A stretch of DNA of 64,000 nt, from assembly GCF_030463565.1 (NCBI RefSeq), contig NC_134646.1, forward strand, positions 20,255,296 to 20,319,295, given 5' to 3'. This document shows positions 12,871 through 24,754 of the stretch, piece by piece (the stretch's first letter is position 1; each line of letters begins with the position of its first letter). This stretch comes from Pelecanus crispus (Eukaryota > Chordata > Aves > Pelecaniformes > Pelecanidae). A program made the translations under genes and the position numbers. The notes under the pieces were generated by a model. That model was given only the letters and a program-made list of their open reading frames with translations, did not search any database and was not told the DNA's origin.

Positions 12871-12888
12871 AAAAAAAAAAAAAAAAAA
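12871..12888. repeat. Poly-A tract
   Basis: Eighteen A followed by GAAAAA; no retroposon body was recognised to its left. Confidence 0.8.
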
Positions 12889-15800
12889 GAAAAAAGCCCA
12901 ACGTAACTACATCTTAGGGCAATTCACACACAAGTTCTTGGCCCACAAAGCACCTTCTGTTTGAGTTAGACCGTATTAGGGTATTAGGTGTTGTCTTTAT
13001 ATTATCTAAAAGATCCTAAGGAAATGACATGAGTTGCTCAGAAAAAAGCAGCAAAGAGAAATAGCTACCACAAAGATTAAATCTCTGAGAAAGATTAAGA
13101 CTTAGTACAGTGACTGTCTCAGATTTTCAAAAGTGACAATTAATTTTGGGTGTCTCCCAGTTTTGGTACCCAAACAGGGACCTTATTTTCAGAAAGTACA
13201 CAGTAAGTGGTGTCTGAAGTTTGGCAGCTTGATTCACAAATCCCTTTAAAACTATTAGCCATTTTACATTCTTTGGCTAAATGGCAATCAAGGGACAGGG
13301 AGAACACTGCCTACAAACTTTTGATGAGGCTGAATGCCAGTGAGAGGAAGTAAGTGTTTTGGTTCCTATCTGCAATGAAATCCATCTAGTAGGCTAATGC
13401 CAGTGAGGTTTAAAGTGTGCTTGTTGGTCCTATATGGGTACAGTTGCAGAAAAGAGGCCTGAAACATATTTGGGACTATAGTTACATACATACTGTGTAA
13501 AACAGAGAAAAATTAGAGAATTTACTAGGAAAATATTTCCTACACTACGACTTAGAGGTCTTGAGGATAATCTTCAAGAAAATCTAATTTACAGAAGCTA
13601 ATTAGCTTTAGATATTTAAAAACAGACTGGTTGACATAGTAGTAAATATACAGTAGAGAACAATCTTGCCCAGACAGAAACTACTTGTTCAAACAGGTCC
13701 TTTCTGCGTTTAACTTTGGAGTCTATCTTAATGAAGGTTTTGTTTGGGAGTATTACAGTCAAGAGTTAAATCAGAGCAGCGGAAGAGAGACATTAAAATG
13801 TATAGGGAGAGTAGGAGAAAAGGCGTTGTTTTTATTTGAGATTTGAAATGAGATGAAGGGTCACTGAGGCTGAGAAATACACAAAGGCTCTCCCAGACTA
13901 CAGCCTGTTTTGAAGAAAAGGCTCTCACATCAACAGTAGCTAGATTGTGTGGAGAGACAGACCAAAGTCTAGACAAGTTGAGGGGGGGCAGGGGGGCACA
14001 GAGAAAAGAGATATTTTTTTCCAATATTGTAGTGTTTCTATAATTCCTTAATTGATGACTCTCGGCTGACCAAATTTTAAAGGCTAGGCAGCCAATTTGG
14101 ATTTTGAATAAACCTTTGTTGTAGCTTTCCAACATCTAAAAGTATTGTGTTTATCTTCAAAGAATTCATTGCTCTACTGCTGCAACGCAACTTAGCATCA
14201 TCCTCTGTGCAAGCGCTAGTACGACTTTTGCTGAACACGGTAAGAGCGTCATAGTTCCCTTAGAGAAGGCTCTGACTTGTACAAATGACAGCTTTATATT
14301 TTGCAGCGATCTTCAGTACTCACATGTCAACAAGAAATTCTGCTTATCTATTGGTAAATTCTATAGTTTGGGGGTCATCCTTTATTTCTGTTTTTCATGT
14401 CATGCAATGAAGGTTGCACAATGACAGTTTCAGTAAGCGAATGTCTGCAGGCGAACAATCTAACATGTAGATCAAGCATTTATAGCTCGTGCACTATTTT
14501 ATTACGCTTCCAGAGCAGTTGAAATTCCTAAGGCTACTCACATAATTTTTTCTGCTCAATCAAGTCTCACTTGTCTAAGGTGATAGAAATGACTGGAAAC
14601 TAAGTTTTTTATACTAATACTTAAGAATTGCACAGTTTTGCTACTTTTGACTAGCAAATATGTGCATATTGAGATGCATGATCTTAAACCTAATTGGAAG
14701 GGATGGGAACTGAATATATTAATTGCAGTACTTTTCATTAGAAGGTAGCAAAACCAGTAAAAGAAATACAAACCAAGTTAACATAACCCAACTTTTTGCC
14801 AGAACTGTTTTATCACTGCTTCCCTTTGTTGACATCTAAGAGAATTTTTTGCACATTCTCTCATTGATAACATTCACTTGGGAACATTGGTCATAGCAAC
14901 AGTATAACAACCTCTCTGGTCCTGGAAACTGTGCTTAGTATGTTATTTATGCTTTTTATATTCCCAGTGCCATCTTTTCAGTGGCAAAACCTGGGTCTTT
15001 GCATTTTTTGGTAGCAGCAAAGCATACATAAAGAGATGGCTGACGTTACAGGTGATGAAATGTCTTGGTAAAGATTAAAATACCCATGGATGAAGAGATA
15101 ACGATAAGAGACAGTGATGCAAACCTGTCTGTCAAATCATTAAATGCTTTGAAACAACCAGCAAAAAAAGGCTGAAGATAGCCTCCAGGGAAACAGAGTA
15201 GAAGAATCACAGAATTAAAGAAGTAAAATCCCTGTAAAAACTACTAAAAGAACTATCAAAGAGTCAAAAGAAAACAAAAATAAGAAAATACATCTAATGC
15301 CTTAGAAATATTGTACTCCATTTAATGGTGCTAGAATTTATTTCCATACTCACCAAAATCACTTCTATCTGTAAATCTCTTAAGGGTATCATTCTCTACA
15401 AGAGTTCCACCAGAGTAAGTCCAGAGTATTTACATTGAAATCTGCAGAATGGCTCCAAATTTACATTGATGTTACAGTGACCATAATCTGACTCTATAGG
15501 GGACAATTATTGTTTCCCTTACTTACACTATAAACTACTGTAATTTACATTTCTACTCACATTTGCAATAAAAAGCTGTGAATTAATTTGACCAAAAAGC
15601 TCCTTTGTTCCTAAGAAATGCCTCTCTGTTCTTATGTCATCCCTCATCTTCTTATGTCATTGCATGTGAACATCTGTAGAAGTTTCACATATACTTTGGC
15701 GATTAAAAGAACTATATTGATTAATGTAATTATATAATCATTTTTTGACACTTCTTTCCTACTTCTATTTAGCTGTGTCACATTGCTGCTCTTAATAACA

Positions 15801-17151
15801 TTTTACTGCTTTGTTAACTGGAAATTATTTTTGAAGTATGAAGCAGTATGTTGGACAGTCTTTTTTATGTTGCTGTTGTACTATATATTTCCATGACTGA
15901 AAATCTTAACAGAATTTATAACAGTCATTAGTCCCAAAGAGAAATTTGGCCCCTGGCCTTAAATTACTTTTGGATCAAGCGGAGACAGAAAACAGTCTGT
16001 AATAGAAACACGCCCTTGTAAAAGTTTCTGTCTTCTAAAAGCTAGGTCATTGTTTAATTGCTATAAAGGGAACACTTGATAATTTGGGTCAAGTGTTAAT
16101 GAAGTCCTTAATTTTCAATTCTGGCTTTATAATCCAAAGTATATATTTTCATGTGTCATTCTATGCCTGATAATATTTTGACATCTGTAACTCCTGCCTC
16201 TTGAAGATTTCAAAGCAGGTCGCTACACTGATACGCTAAATCTCACAACATATGTGGAAAGGCAATATTATTCACATTTCAAAGAAGGAAGAACTGAGGC
16301 ATGACCTGATATATTCAGGGTTACGCAGGAAACTTGGTGCAAAGTACTAGAAGTTTTGACTTCCAGTCCCACACTCTTCCTACAGAAGAGCTGGTAGTCC
16401 AGAAGGAAGCACTCTCACTTATTCCCTGGAAGGTTTTCTTCTGGCTACACATAGCAATAGTTATTAATCTATTTTAATTTCACTACCTTTCATAAAATGT
16501 CCTGTACTATTCTGAATTTAAAACATGCCCTTTTCTCCCTGCAACTGTGGAGATTGTTAGGTAGAAGACTATCTTATTTAAATTTCAAAGGGCTTCTTTG
16601 TAAAATACTTCCTTATGGTGGAACCACTAGTTTATGCTTTTAAATAAAAACTTTACTCAGCATGTTTAGAAATTACAGGGCATTGCACATAAGGAGCATT
16701 TCAGGCTACGTTTGCAACAGAATTTAGTGTGTACAAGTGCAGCCAGAGTCTAAGAATGTTCTGATCTTTTGAGTAACTTCCATTGTTCTGAGGTTGCAAC
16801 TCTTTGGCTTGACACTACTTTAACTAATTGACCTGTGCCACCTAAAAATCAAAGAAACTGTACCTCATTCTCTTTGTTTGGCAGCTTGTATTTTTAAGAA
16901 CCCAAGCATAAAATGTACCATGTATACTTATCACATGACTAATAACAATCCACCTACTTTGTACTCACGGAATGCATCTTACTATGTCAAATACAATCGG
17001 TCATTGCCATTAACCACCACACAACGATGGCTGAATCCATTGATAGGAGAAACAGCAATACAGAGTGGACTGATGCAACAGCATGTGGTGGTACCTCTCT
17101 TTTCATAGCATCATTAAATTCACGAGCACTTTGTACATCCTCTTTCCCCAG

Positions 17152-17270
17152 TGAACCACGGCAGTCCATGGCATGATATCATCAGTGAACAAAGACAGAG
17201 GTTGTACACCAGCAAAGCCACGAAGTGTTCCTCTATCATGCATCCAAGACAGCACATACACCCTGAACAG
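17152..17270 (+). other. Candidate coding exon of an unidentified plus-strand gene
   Basis: A strong acceptor (CATCCTCTTTCCCCAG) and a good donor (GAACAG/GTAAGG) bound 119 nt. One frame is open across all of it, entering in phase 1 and leaving in phase 0, and reads NHGSPWHDIISEQRQRLYTS onward. Another open segment (16885-17105), also behind an acceptor-like site (CTCTTTGTTTGGCAG), lies just left, but no good phase-1 donor links the two. No homology recognised. If real, it could belong to a transcript starting in the CpG island. Confidence 0.25.
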
Positions 17271-20200
17271 GTAAGGAGAATTCAGGCCTTAGCTACTCCT
17301 TCTGCCTGCTTTCCTCCACATGTAAAGATTGCCAATTGAAAGCAAGAGTTACTGTGGCTAGATACATAGCTAGAAAACTGGATATGCATTGCAAAGGTCA
17401 GAGCACTTAGCTGGAATTTGAGTTGCTGGGGTTGAGCTGATTGTGTGCTGGGGTCTGTGTAGGGAGATGTGGATGGGAGGGCTGGGTGTAAAGCCTGTGA
17501 CAGGAGAGCAGAGCTGTGTCACTGGGGTCAGAGGGTGGGTTGGTGTGACAGGTTGAGGAGCATGTCAGGGAGCTGTCAGACAGACTCTTCTTTGGTAACG
17601 AGGCTCGAGGCACAGTGCTTGTCTGCCACATTTGCAGCAGCTCTGGAGGCAGGCACATCCATGATAGACATAGAGTCAGGAATGGGAATGTCTACTAATT
17701 CAAGTGTCTGCTATGTGTCTGGACAGCACAATCTGTGCCATGACATTTGAGTGGTGAGAAAACAGAGCCACCAGTGAGACATTAGCTGTCTTTTGTTACC
17801 ACTGGTACAAAGAATAATCTAGTTCTAAAATGATAGTCCTCAAAGAAGCTTTTCAAAGTGTTTAATTCCCATTTAAGCAGGAAACATGTAATTTTTCTGT
17901 TTCTTGTGCTAGGATTTGATTGTTTTGTCCCTATCTCTATGCAATTTATCCCATTGCATGGAAATAGAAAATAGTAGTGCCCCAGGGAAAGCACACTTAC
18001 CATGAATGCAAAATACATCGAAGGGGTGTATTCAAATCGTACAGCATGCTATGACAGCAAATCCTAACCACATTACCAGTTAAAGCTGGAGAAAAAAAAA
18101 TTATAGAGGTCATCATTAATGGAGTGCTGTTACTAAGGGGCTTATACTATTGCACAACTACAAATAACACTTAGTCCCCTGTGACACATATCACAGTAGG
18201 TCTACCTGAGGTCACAATTAGGAAACTGACATTATTTACAGAGAAAAATATTGACGTATGTTTTTCCATAACATATTTTCTGACCTTCATGTACCAAAAT
18301 TCCATAGAGAAGTACCTTGACAACTTCAAGAACAGCAGACTGTTTCTGGGCTTGGGAAGAGAGCAGTAGTACATTTTCTTGTTACTGAATTTTTGTGTCT
18401 TGTTAAGGAAAAGCTGACCCATATCCATCTATAGACTCGCATAGAGATAGCCCATTTCTGTAACGACTCTTGTTTTTTTCTGAGTACCCAGTATTTTGTT
18501 TTTCTGCCAGTGGATGCTCTACTTTTTCCTTCATCTCTCCCCAGCTATGAACTTTTAATTTAAGTGTTCAGAGATTGTTCTTCCTTAGTAGGGACACTCT
18601 CTGCCCTTTCTACAGACCATCAATAGTAAATGGTCCTCTAGAGAGCCAGCACCAAGGATTTTGGAGAAAGAGAGCTCCATACCCATGTGGTAGACAGCAG
18701 TTGTCCAGTGACAAAGGGTCTGCAGTCTGTAAAAGCAAGGTGTGAGTTGTCATGACTTTGACAGCTCCCCCCTGAGCCTGAATGGGCACATCCTTCTGTG
18801 TGACAAGACTGTATTTAGCCAGGAATGAACTGGGAAAATTGAGGAAGCCTAATCTAGACATACATGTAATTCTGTGAGGCTTGCCCATTAAACAGTATTT
18901 GCCTGGCAATCTGGTAAATGCTAATACTTGAAGGGTTTGAGGGAGTCATAATTTAAAAACCCATGGAGATTCTTGACTTGGAAGCCTCATAGACAGAAGC
19001 AGAAGCTGGCCAGCTTTCATTTAAATACTAGGAAGAAAAAAACAAGGTGAAAAAAAAATTAATAAAGGGTGTCCAGCACCCTCTATTAATCTCCTGTTTT
19101 GGAAAAAAAACCCAAAACATTCAAGGGAATGCACCCAAATGCAGTATGACCAAGTCTATCAGTAACTTACCTGGTTTGTATGACAGTTTAAAATGAAGCT
19201 TAAGATACATTAGCATGTACTATTGGATCAGATGCTGGCCCAAACCCTTAGCTGGATGCATTTGGGGAGAAGTCTCTTTTCTATTACAGGAAACTATTTG
19301 GTGTCAATTATTTCCTTTACGACTTTTAAATAGAACCATTGTCTCCAAGGCTTATCAGCAGAGATTTAAACATGCAAACTTAACCATAGGTTATGCACAT
19401 GGAGGAAACAAAATATGAAAGAATATGTTTTTCATTTCTTATTTTAGTCTGAATGAACTTATCATTGCTAGATAGCTGTAGGAATACCTTAGATATGAAA
19501 TCACTGGAGGAGAATAACCACATTTTTTAGGCTGTGTAAGAGCGAGAGTAAAAACGTGAGTTAGGGAAAATGAATTTATCTGGAGATCACTGAAAATTTG
19601 AAGAACTTATCTTTTCCCAGTCCCTGGGGAAATATATTAGTATTTTTAAAAATAGTCTTTAAGATTTGTATTTGCTGCTGGTATGGCTGACTTATACCAA
19701 TGAGCGGTGTATTCTATGTAAGTAAGCCTGACAAGTTCCATTATTACACTGTCATTTTTCTTTCTTCTAAAGAGAAGCAGACATGACATTACTTGATTTT
19801 AATATGAATTAACTATCTTCTTTTTGACAGTAGGCTAGTCTGTCTCAGCAATGCTCAGGAAACTTACCTGGTGAGTGGAACAAGGCTAAGAATTGAAGCT
19901 ACATTAGCTCAAAAGTTTCAAAGTATTTACCTGGAGAAGTCTACTCTCTGATTTATGACTTCTCTGCATGTAAATTGTGAACTTATTTTTTAAGTGGTCT
20001 GATCAGTAGTGTGTGTAAATAAACATGAGCCTGTGGATGGCTCATGTTTGTTCAAAACAAGTATGGTTTGGTTATTCAGTCTTCGGAATTATTCAAGCAG
20101 ACTAAGTGACTGCACACCCAAGTCAAATGCTGTGGTTGCTCTTCCACGAGTAGACAACCCAAATTTGGGGGCTAAAAGCAGATGTACCTTGCAATGAAGA

Positions 20201-22849
20201 AAAACCAAGATTTTCTTGCTTGCTGGGCCCTAAATCGGAGTTCTCTGAGTATCACTATGCATAAAATGGTACTCAGAAGAAAAGTACTTACAAAAAGAAA
20301 ACAAGGCAGGACGAGAGCAGTCTTACAATATAATTTGGAAGAGAAAAAAAAGGAGGAATTCATTCCAAAATTCCACTGTGTGGGCAGGTATTTTTTCTTC
20401 TCAAATCCTTTGTAGTTAACAGTTGTCCTTGTGTTTCTTGGGTGGAAATAATTAAAAAAAACCTGTAGGGAGGTCTTCATAATTTAAAAAATACCATATA
20501 CATGAGCCATCAACAAATCAGCAGTGATTTGAGTTGTACTCATTAACTTCCTTTTGGCCCACTCCAATCCAGAGCAGGGGTTTTCTGTAATATCACTGCA
20601 GTCTTCTTCCCCAGTGTAAATTGACATGGTAGAGGAGACTTCACTGGAGATAACTGACTCACAATTGATCTCCCACGTGCACAATGTGATCTGCTTTTGG
20701 AACCTAACCACTGAAGAAAACAAACTTATCCCTTGCAGTAGCACATGGTAGTTTCCTGTCTTGCCTGTCTGATGCTATCCTGCACTTAGACTCTGTCCTG
20801 ACAGTCCTATATGCACACTCCTTTCTTGCACCTTTCCTAAGAATTTCCAGATTCAGGGAGGTTAGAATTCTGTGGCTTGACCACACTCTTGCTCCAGGAG
20901 TGGGGATGAGATTACTTCATTCTTGGTTGCCACCTTTGCCATTTCTGTGCCCAACTAAAACTTGCTGATCATGCATTTGTAATTCTCTATGGACTTGTTT
21001 CACCCTTTGACTTGAAACATCCTGTATGTTTTTACCCACTGGCTCATCTCTTTCTGTCTGTTTTCTGTCCTACTCTAGCTGGGAGTTGCTTTCACCAATG
21101 GTGCAGCATCCACTTTATTTTGTACCTAGAAAATCTCATTTTAAAGCAGTTTTTGTTTCTTTTAAGTGCATTAGTCTACTCCGATGTCAGTGTCATTAGT
21201 CTGTCTTCCAAACTAATACTTCCAATGTTCAAATACGGTATGAAGCATAGGAAGCTATACAAGAATTACTCTGTCTTAGAAAATGGAATGCAATGTGGTT
21301 TTTCTCTGAAAGGAGATGTTGCAAGTAAGATCATTTACTGATATTGCCATAAATACACTGAAGTCAATGGAGCTGCACTGATTAACTATGCCTGCTAAAG
21401 CTCAGAGTACAGTCCTTGTTACCATTAGTTTTGTAATTATTACCCAGGAAGGGGTCCAGAGGATATTTTTTTACGATGCTGTTGGAGTGCTTTCTATTAC
21501 AGAATACTAGCAAAACAATAATCCAAAAGCAGGTATTTTAGTGTACTGCCCACTTGTAACTGGCTTAACACCGTACATATTCTTTTCTGTCTCAGAAACA
21601 CACTTTACTGCAAAACACAGACTGTTCCACAGACACTTTAAGTCAAGTGACTGAAATGTTCAAGAAAACAAATCTGAAACTCAGCTGATTTTGTTAATGT
21701 TATCTCAGCAATGCTGCAGAACTGAAATGTATTCCTTACACAAAGGACTGCGGTCCGATGCGCATCTGTTCTGCTCTGAAAAAAACAAAGCAGCTCCCTT
21801 TTCTCCCTGGACATCTTTTCTTTCATTGGTAAAGCAAATAATGAGCAAAATCAGGTAGTCTAAGAAATGCACTGGAAAGTAATATGCTACTTAATCTTTC
21901 AGTCTAATATTTTGCAATCTGTATGCTTGGGTGTTAAGCCTGTTTTATATTTCATATAATACACTTCAAGTACGTGCAGCAGAGCGACATCTTCTTGGCA
22001 CAGCTGGCACACCATTAGCATGGATGCTGTGACCAAAACCTGTTTCCTTCAAAACACCAGAACAGACAGCTTTCTAGAATAGCATGTTTCTCCCCAAAAT
22101 CTATGGTCCCGTAATGTTATTTAAATAAATTGATGAGCATGGCTGAAACTCTGGAATTATTTATAAAAAATATTTTTATACATGTATTTTCTCTGTACTA
22201 TCTTTTACTTTCTTTGCAATTAAATTTACCTTCAGTCTCTTGCTATCTCCTGCATGCTTTAACATTCATAGATGAGTTAATAACCAATCTCTTACCTCTG
22301 GTTCTCCATTCTGTAGGAATGCAAGGTATCTTCTTATAATTTATAATGAATTAATATCTGGCTTCTCAGATTCTTAAATACAGGGAGGCCCAGGCAAATT
22401 TTAATTCAGACTATGTGCAGGATAAAAAAAAAATTGCATAATCAGCATAACAAAAGTTCTTTAATGGATATCTTAGTGTTGTTATTTGTGACACCTTTGC
22501 AGTCTCTTATTCTGATAAAAACAGGTGGGGAAGAGGGAGGTGATTGGTTTTCTGCCCATGATTTTGAGTGGAGATGTAGTTATCCTGGGAAGTTTAGCTC
22601 CAAACATCAGAAACAGAATTTGCAACTTGTTTAGGGTATGCTCACAGATGGCCAGTCCTGATCTGTAGCACTTCTACTAAGACAAGTGAGGAATCACCGG
22701 GTGCTGGGCCATAGCATTTATGCAAACAGCCAACCTCAATGTATGACAGCACTCATAAGACAGTAACAACATGAAACAGAAGCACACTGTAGATAACAAA
22801 ATGGCCAATCCTGACAGCCTAAAAAAATGATATATGTATAATGTTACTT
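17271..22849. other. No recognised gene
   Basis: Unique-looking AT-rich sequence. A very strong pyrimidine-tract acceptor-like site near 21078 (plus) is followed by only 16 open codons in phase 0. No transposon recognised. Confidence 0.5.
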
Positions 22850-22884
22850 GTTAGAACTCAATAGTTAGCTAGTTAGAACTCAAT
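22850..22884 (+). repeat. 13-bp direct repeat at the CR1 5' junction
   Basis: GTTAGAACTCAAT occurs at 22850-22862 and again at 22872-22884, 9 nt apart. The second copy overlaps the start of CR1 homology. Confidence 0.7.
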
Positions 22885-22968
22885 CTGGCCACTGTTGTGA
22901 AAGATAATAAAAAATGATTTTATAAGTACATCAGCAATAAAAGGAGAGCCAAGGAGAATCTCCATCCT

Positions 22969-23682
22969 TTGCTGGATGTGGGGGGGAACATTGTCACTGA
23001 GGACAAGGAAAAGGCTGAGGTACTTAATGCCTTCTTTGCCTCTGTGTTTAACAGCCAGACCAGTCATCCCCAGGGTACTCAGCCCCCTGAGCAGGAAGAC
23101 AGGGACGGGGAGCAGAATGGAGCCCTCATAGTCCAGGAGGAAGCAGTTAACGACTTGCTACGCCACCTGGATGCTCACAAGTCTATAGGGCCAGATGGGA
23201 TCCACCCGAGAGTATTGAGGGAGCTGGCGGAGGAGCTTGCCAAGCCACTTTCCATCATGTATCAGCAGTCCTGGTTAACAGGGGAGGTCCCTGATGACTG
23301 GAGGCTTGCCAATGTGACGCCCATCTACAAGAAGGGCCGGAAGGAGGACCCGGGGAACTACAGGCCTGTCAGCCTGACCTTGGTGCTGGGAAAGATTATG
23401 GAGAGGTTCATATTGAGTGAACTCAACAGGCATGTGCAGGCCAGCCAGGGGATCGGGCCCAGCCAGCATGGGTTCATGAAAGGCAGGTCCTGCTTGACCA
23501 ACCTGATCTCCTTCTATGACCAGGTGACCTGCCTGGTGGATGATGGAAAGGCTGTGGATGTCATCTACCTGGATTTCAGCAAAGCCTTTGACACAGTCTC
23601 CCATAGCATTCTCCTTGGGAAGCTGGCAGTTCATGGCTTGGACGGGCGTACTCTTTGCTGGGTAAAAAAACTGGTTGGGTAG
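22969..23682 (+). pseudogene. CR1 reverse transcriptase, N-terminal fragment
   Basis: An open frame of 237 codons covers the N-terminal part of the CR1 reverse transcriptase. It includes KSIGPDGIHPRVLRELA (about residues 71-87) and, at residues 201-212, LDFSKAFDTVSH with the first catalytic Asp of the polymerase palm. The ATG at 22969 is internal; the frame is open further left into the truncated element. The frame ends at TAG (23680-23682) soon after a seven-A run (23664-23670). The protein continues in the frame of 23699-24289, consistent with one added A. It is not a functional gene. Confidence 0.9.
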
Positions 23683-23698
23683 CTGAGCCCAGAGAGTA

Positions 23699-24289
23699 GT
23701 GGTGAATGGAGTTAAGTCCAGTTGGCGACTGGTCACGAGCGGTGTTCCCCAGGGCTCTGTTTTGGGGCCAGTCTTGTTTAATATCTTTATCAATGATCTG
23801 GATGAGGGGATTGAGTGCAGCCTCAGAAAGTTTGCAGATGACACCAAGTTGGGTGGGAGTGTCGATCTGCTGGAGGGTAGGATGGCCCTGCAGAGGGACC
23901 TGGACAGGCTGGACCGATGGGCCGAGGCCAACTGTATGAGGTTCAACAAGGCCAAGTGCCGGGTCCTGCACTTGGGTCACAACAACCCCATGCAATGCTA
24001 CAGGCTTGGGGAAGAGTGGCTGGAAAGCTGCCTGGCTGAAAAGGACCTGGGGGTGTTGGTTGACAGCCGGCTGAACATGAGCCGGCAGCGTGCCCAGGTG
24101 GCCAAGAAGGCCAAGAGCATCCTGGCTTGGATCAGGAATAGTGTGGCCAGCAGGAGCAGGGAGGTGATTGTCCCCCTGTACTCGGCACTGGTGAGGCCAC
24201 ACCTGGAATACTGTGTCCAGTTTTGGGCCCCTCAATACAAGACATTGAGGTGCTGGAGAGTGTTCAGAGAAGGGCAACAAGGCTGGTGA
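23699..24289 (+). pseudogene. CR1 reverse transcriptase, C-terminal fragment
   Basis: An open frame of 196 codons continues the CR1 polymerase in another frame. It has [10 protein letters not shown] at residues 15-24 and FADDTKLGG at residues 45-53, the second catalytic Asp pair of the reverse transcriptase active site. The frame goes wrong again near 24240, just after QYK. The family-like sequence resumes in a third frame from 24241 ([18 protein letters not shown]) to about 24396. This indicates a small deletion. Confidence 0.9.
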
Positions 24290-24754
24290 AGGGTCTGGAG
24301 CACAGGCCTTATGAGGAGCGGCTGAGGGAACTGGGATTGTTTAGCCTGGAGAAGAGGAGGCTGAGGGGAGACCTTATCGCCTCTACAGCTGCCTGAAAGG
24401 AGGTTGTAGTGAGGTGGGTGTTGGTCTCTTCTCCCAAGTAGCTAGCGATAGGACAAGAGGAAATGGGCTCAAGCTGCATCAGGGGAGGTTTAGATTGGAT
24501 ATTAGGAAAAATTTCTTCACGGAAAGAGTAGTCAAGCATTGGAAGAGGCTGCCCAGAGAGGTGGTGGAGTCCCCATCCCTGGAAGTGTTCAAAAAATGGG
24601 TAGACATGGCACTTTGGAACATGGTTTGGTTTAGTCTAGTCTACCCTTAATTGGTTTAATTGGTTTAGTAGTGGACTTGGTAACGTTAGGTTAATGGTTT
24701 GACTGGATAATCTTAAAAGTCTTTTCCAACCTAAACGATTCTATGATTCTATGG

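Larger units (their letters stand above)
10421..16884. other. No recognised gene
   Basis: AT-rich sequence right of the CpG island with homopolymer tracts only. A weak plus-strand exon-like segment ends with a Kozak-like CCATGG and an open tail to GTGCAG/GTTAGT near 11580. It could not be joined in frame to anything downstream. Confidence 0.5.
22872..24754 (+). mobile_element. CR1 LINE, 5'-truncated, with reverse transcriptase remnant and intact 3' tail
   Basis: CR1 elements are the dominant non-LTR retrotransposons of birds. This copy lacks the 5' end and endonuclease. It starts within ORF2 (TCTGGCCACTG region), carries most of the reverse transcriptase, then the 3' UTR, and ends in the CR1-type octamer repeat ATTCTATGATTCTATGG. 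GC content is clearly higher than the flanks. Coding is broken by at least two frameshifts (see the pseudogene entries). Near the 3' end the GGTTTA region is expanded (about 24618-24672) by imperfect GGTTTA/TTGGTTTAATTGG duplication. Confidence 0.95.

Noticed and set aside
15190..15225. AATCACAGAATT resembling the reverse complement of a CR1 tail
   Set aside because: A single unit without adjoining CR1 3' UTR homology on the minus strand.
16885..17105. Open segment behind an acceptor-like site, possibly joined to 17152-17270
   Set aside because: The only phase-1 donor (before 17088) is weak and would leave a 64-nt intron. It is kept only as context for the neighbouring candidate exon.
23275..24280. 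Long minus-strand open frames over the CR1
   Set aside because: They are antisense shadows of the CR1 reverse transcriptase; the sense strand carries the family motifs.
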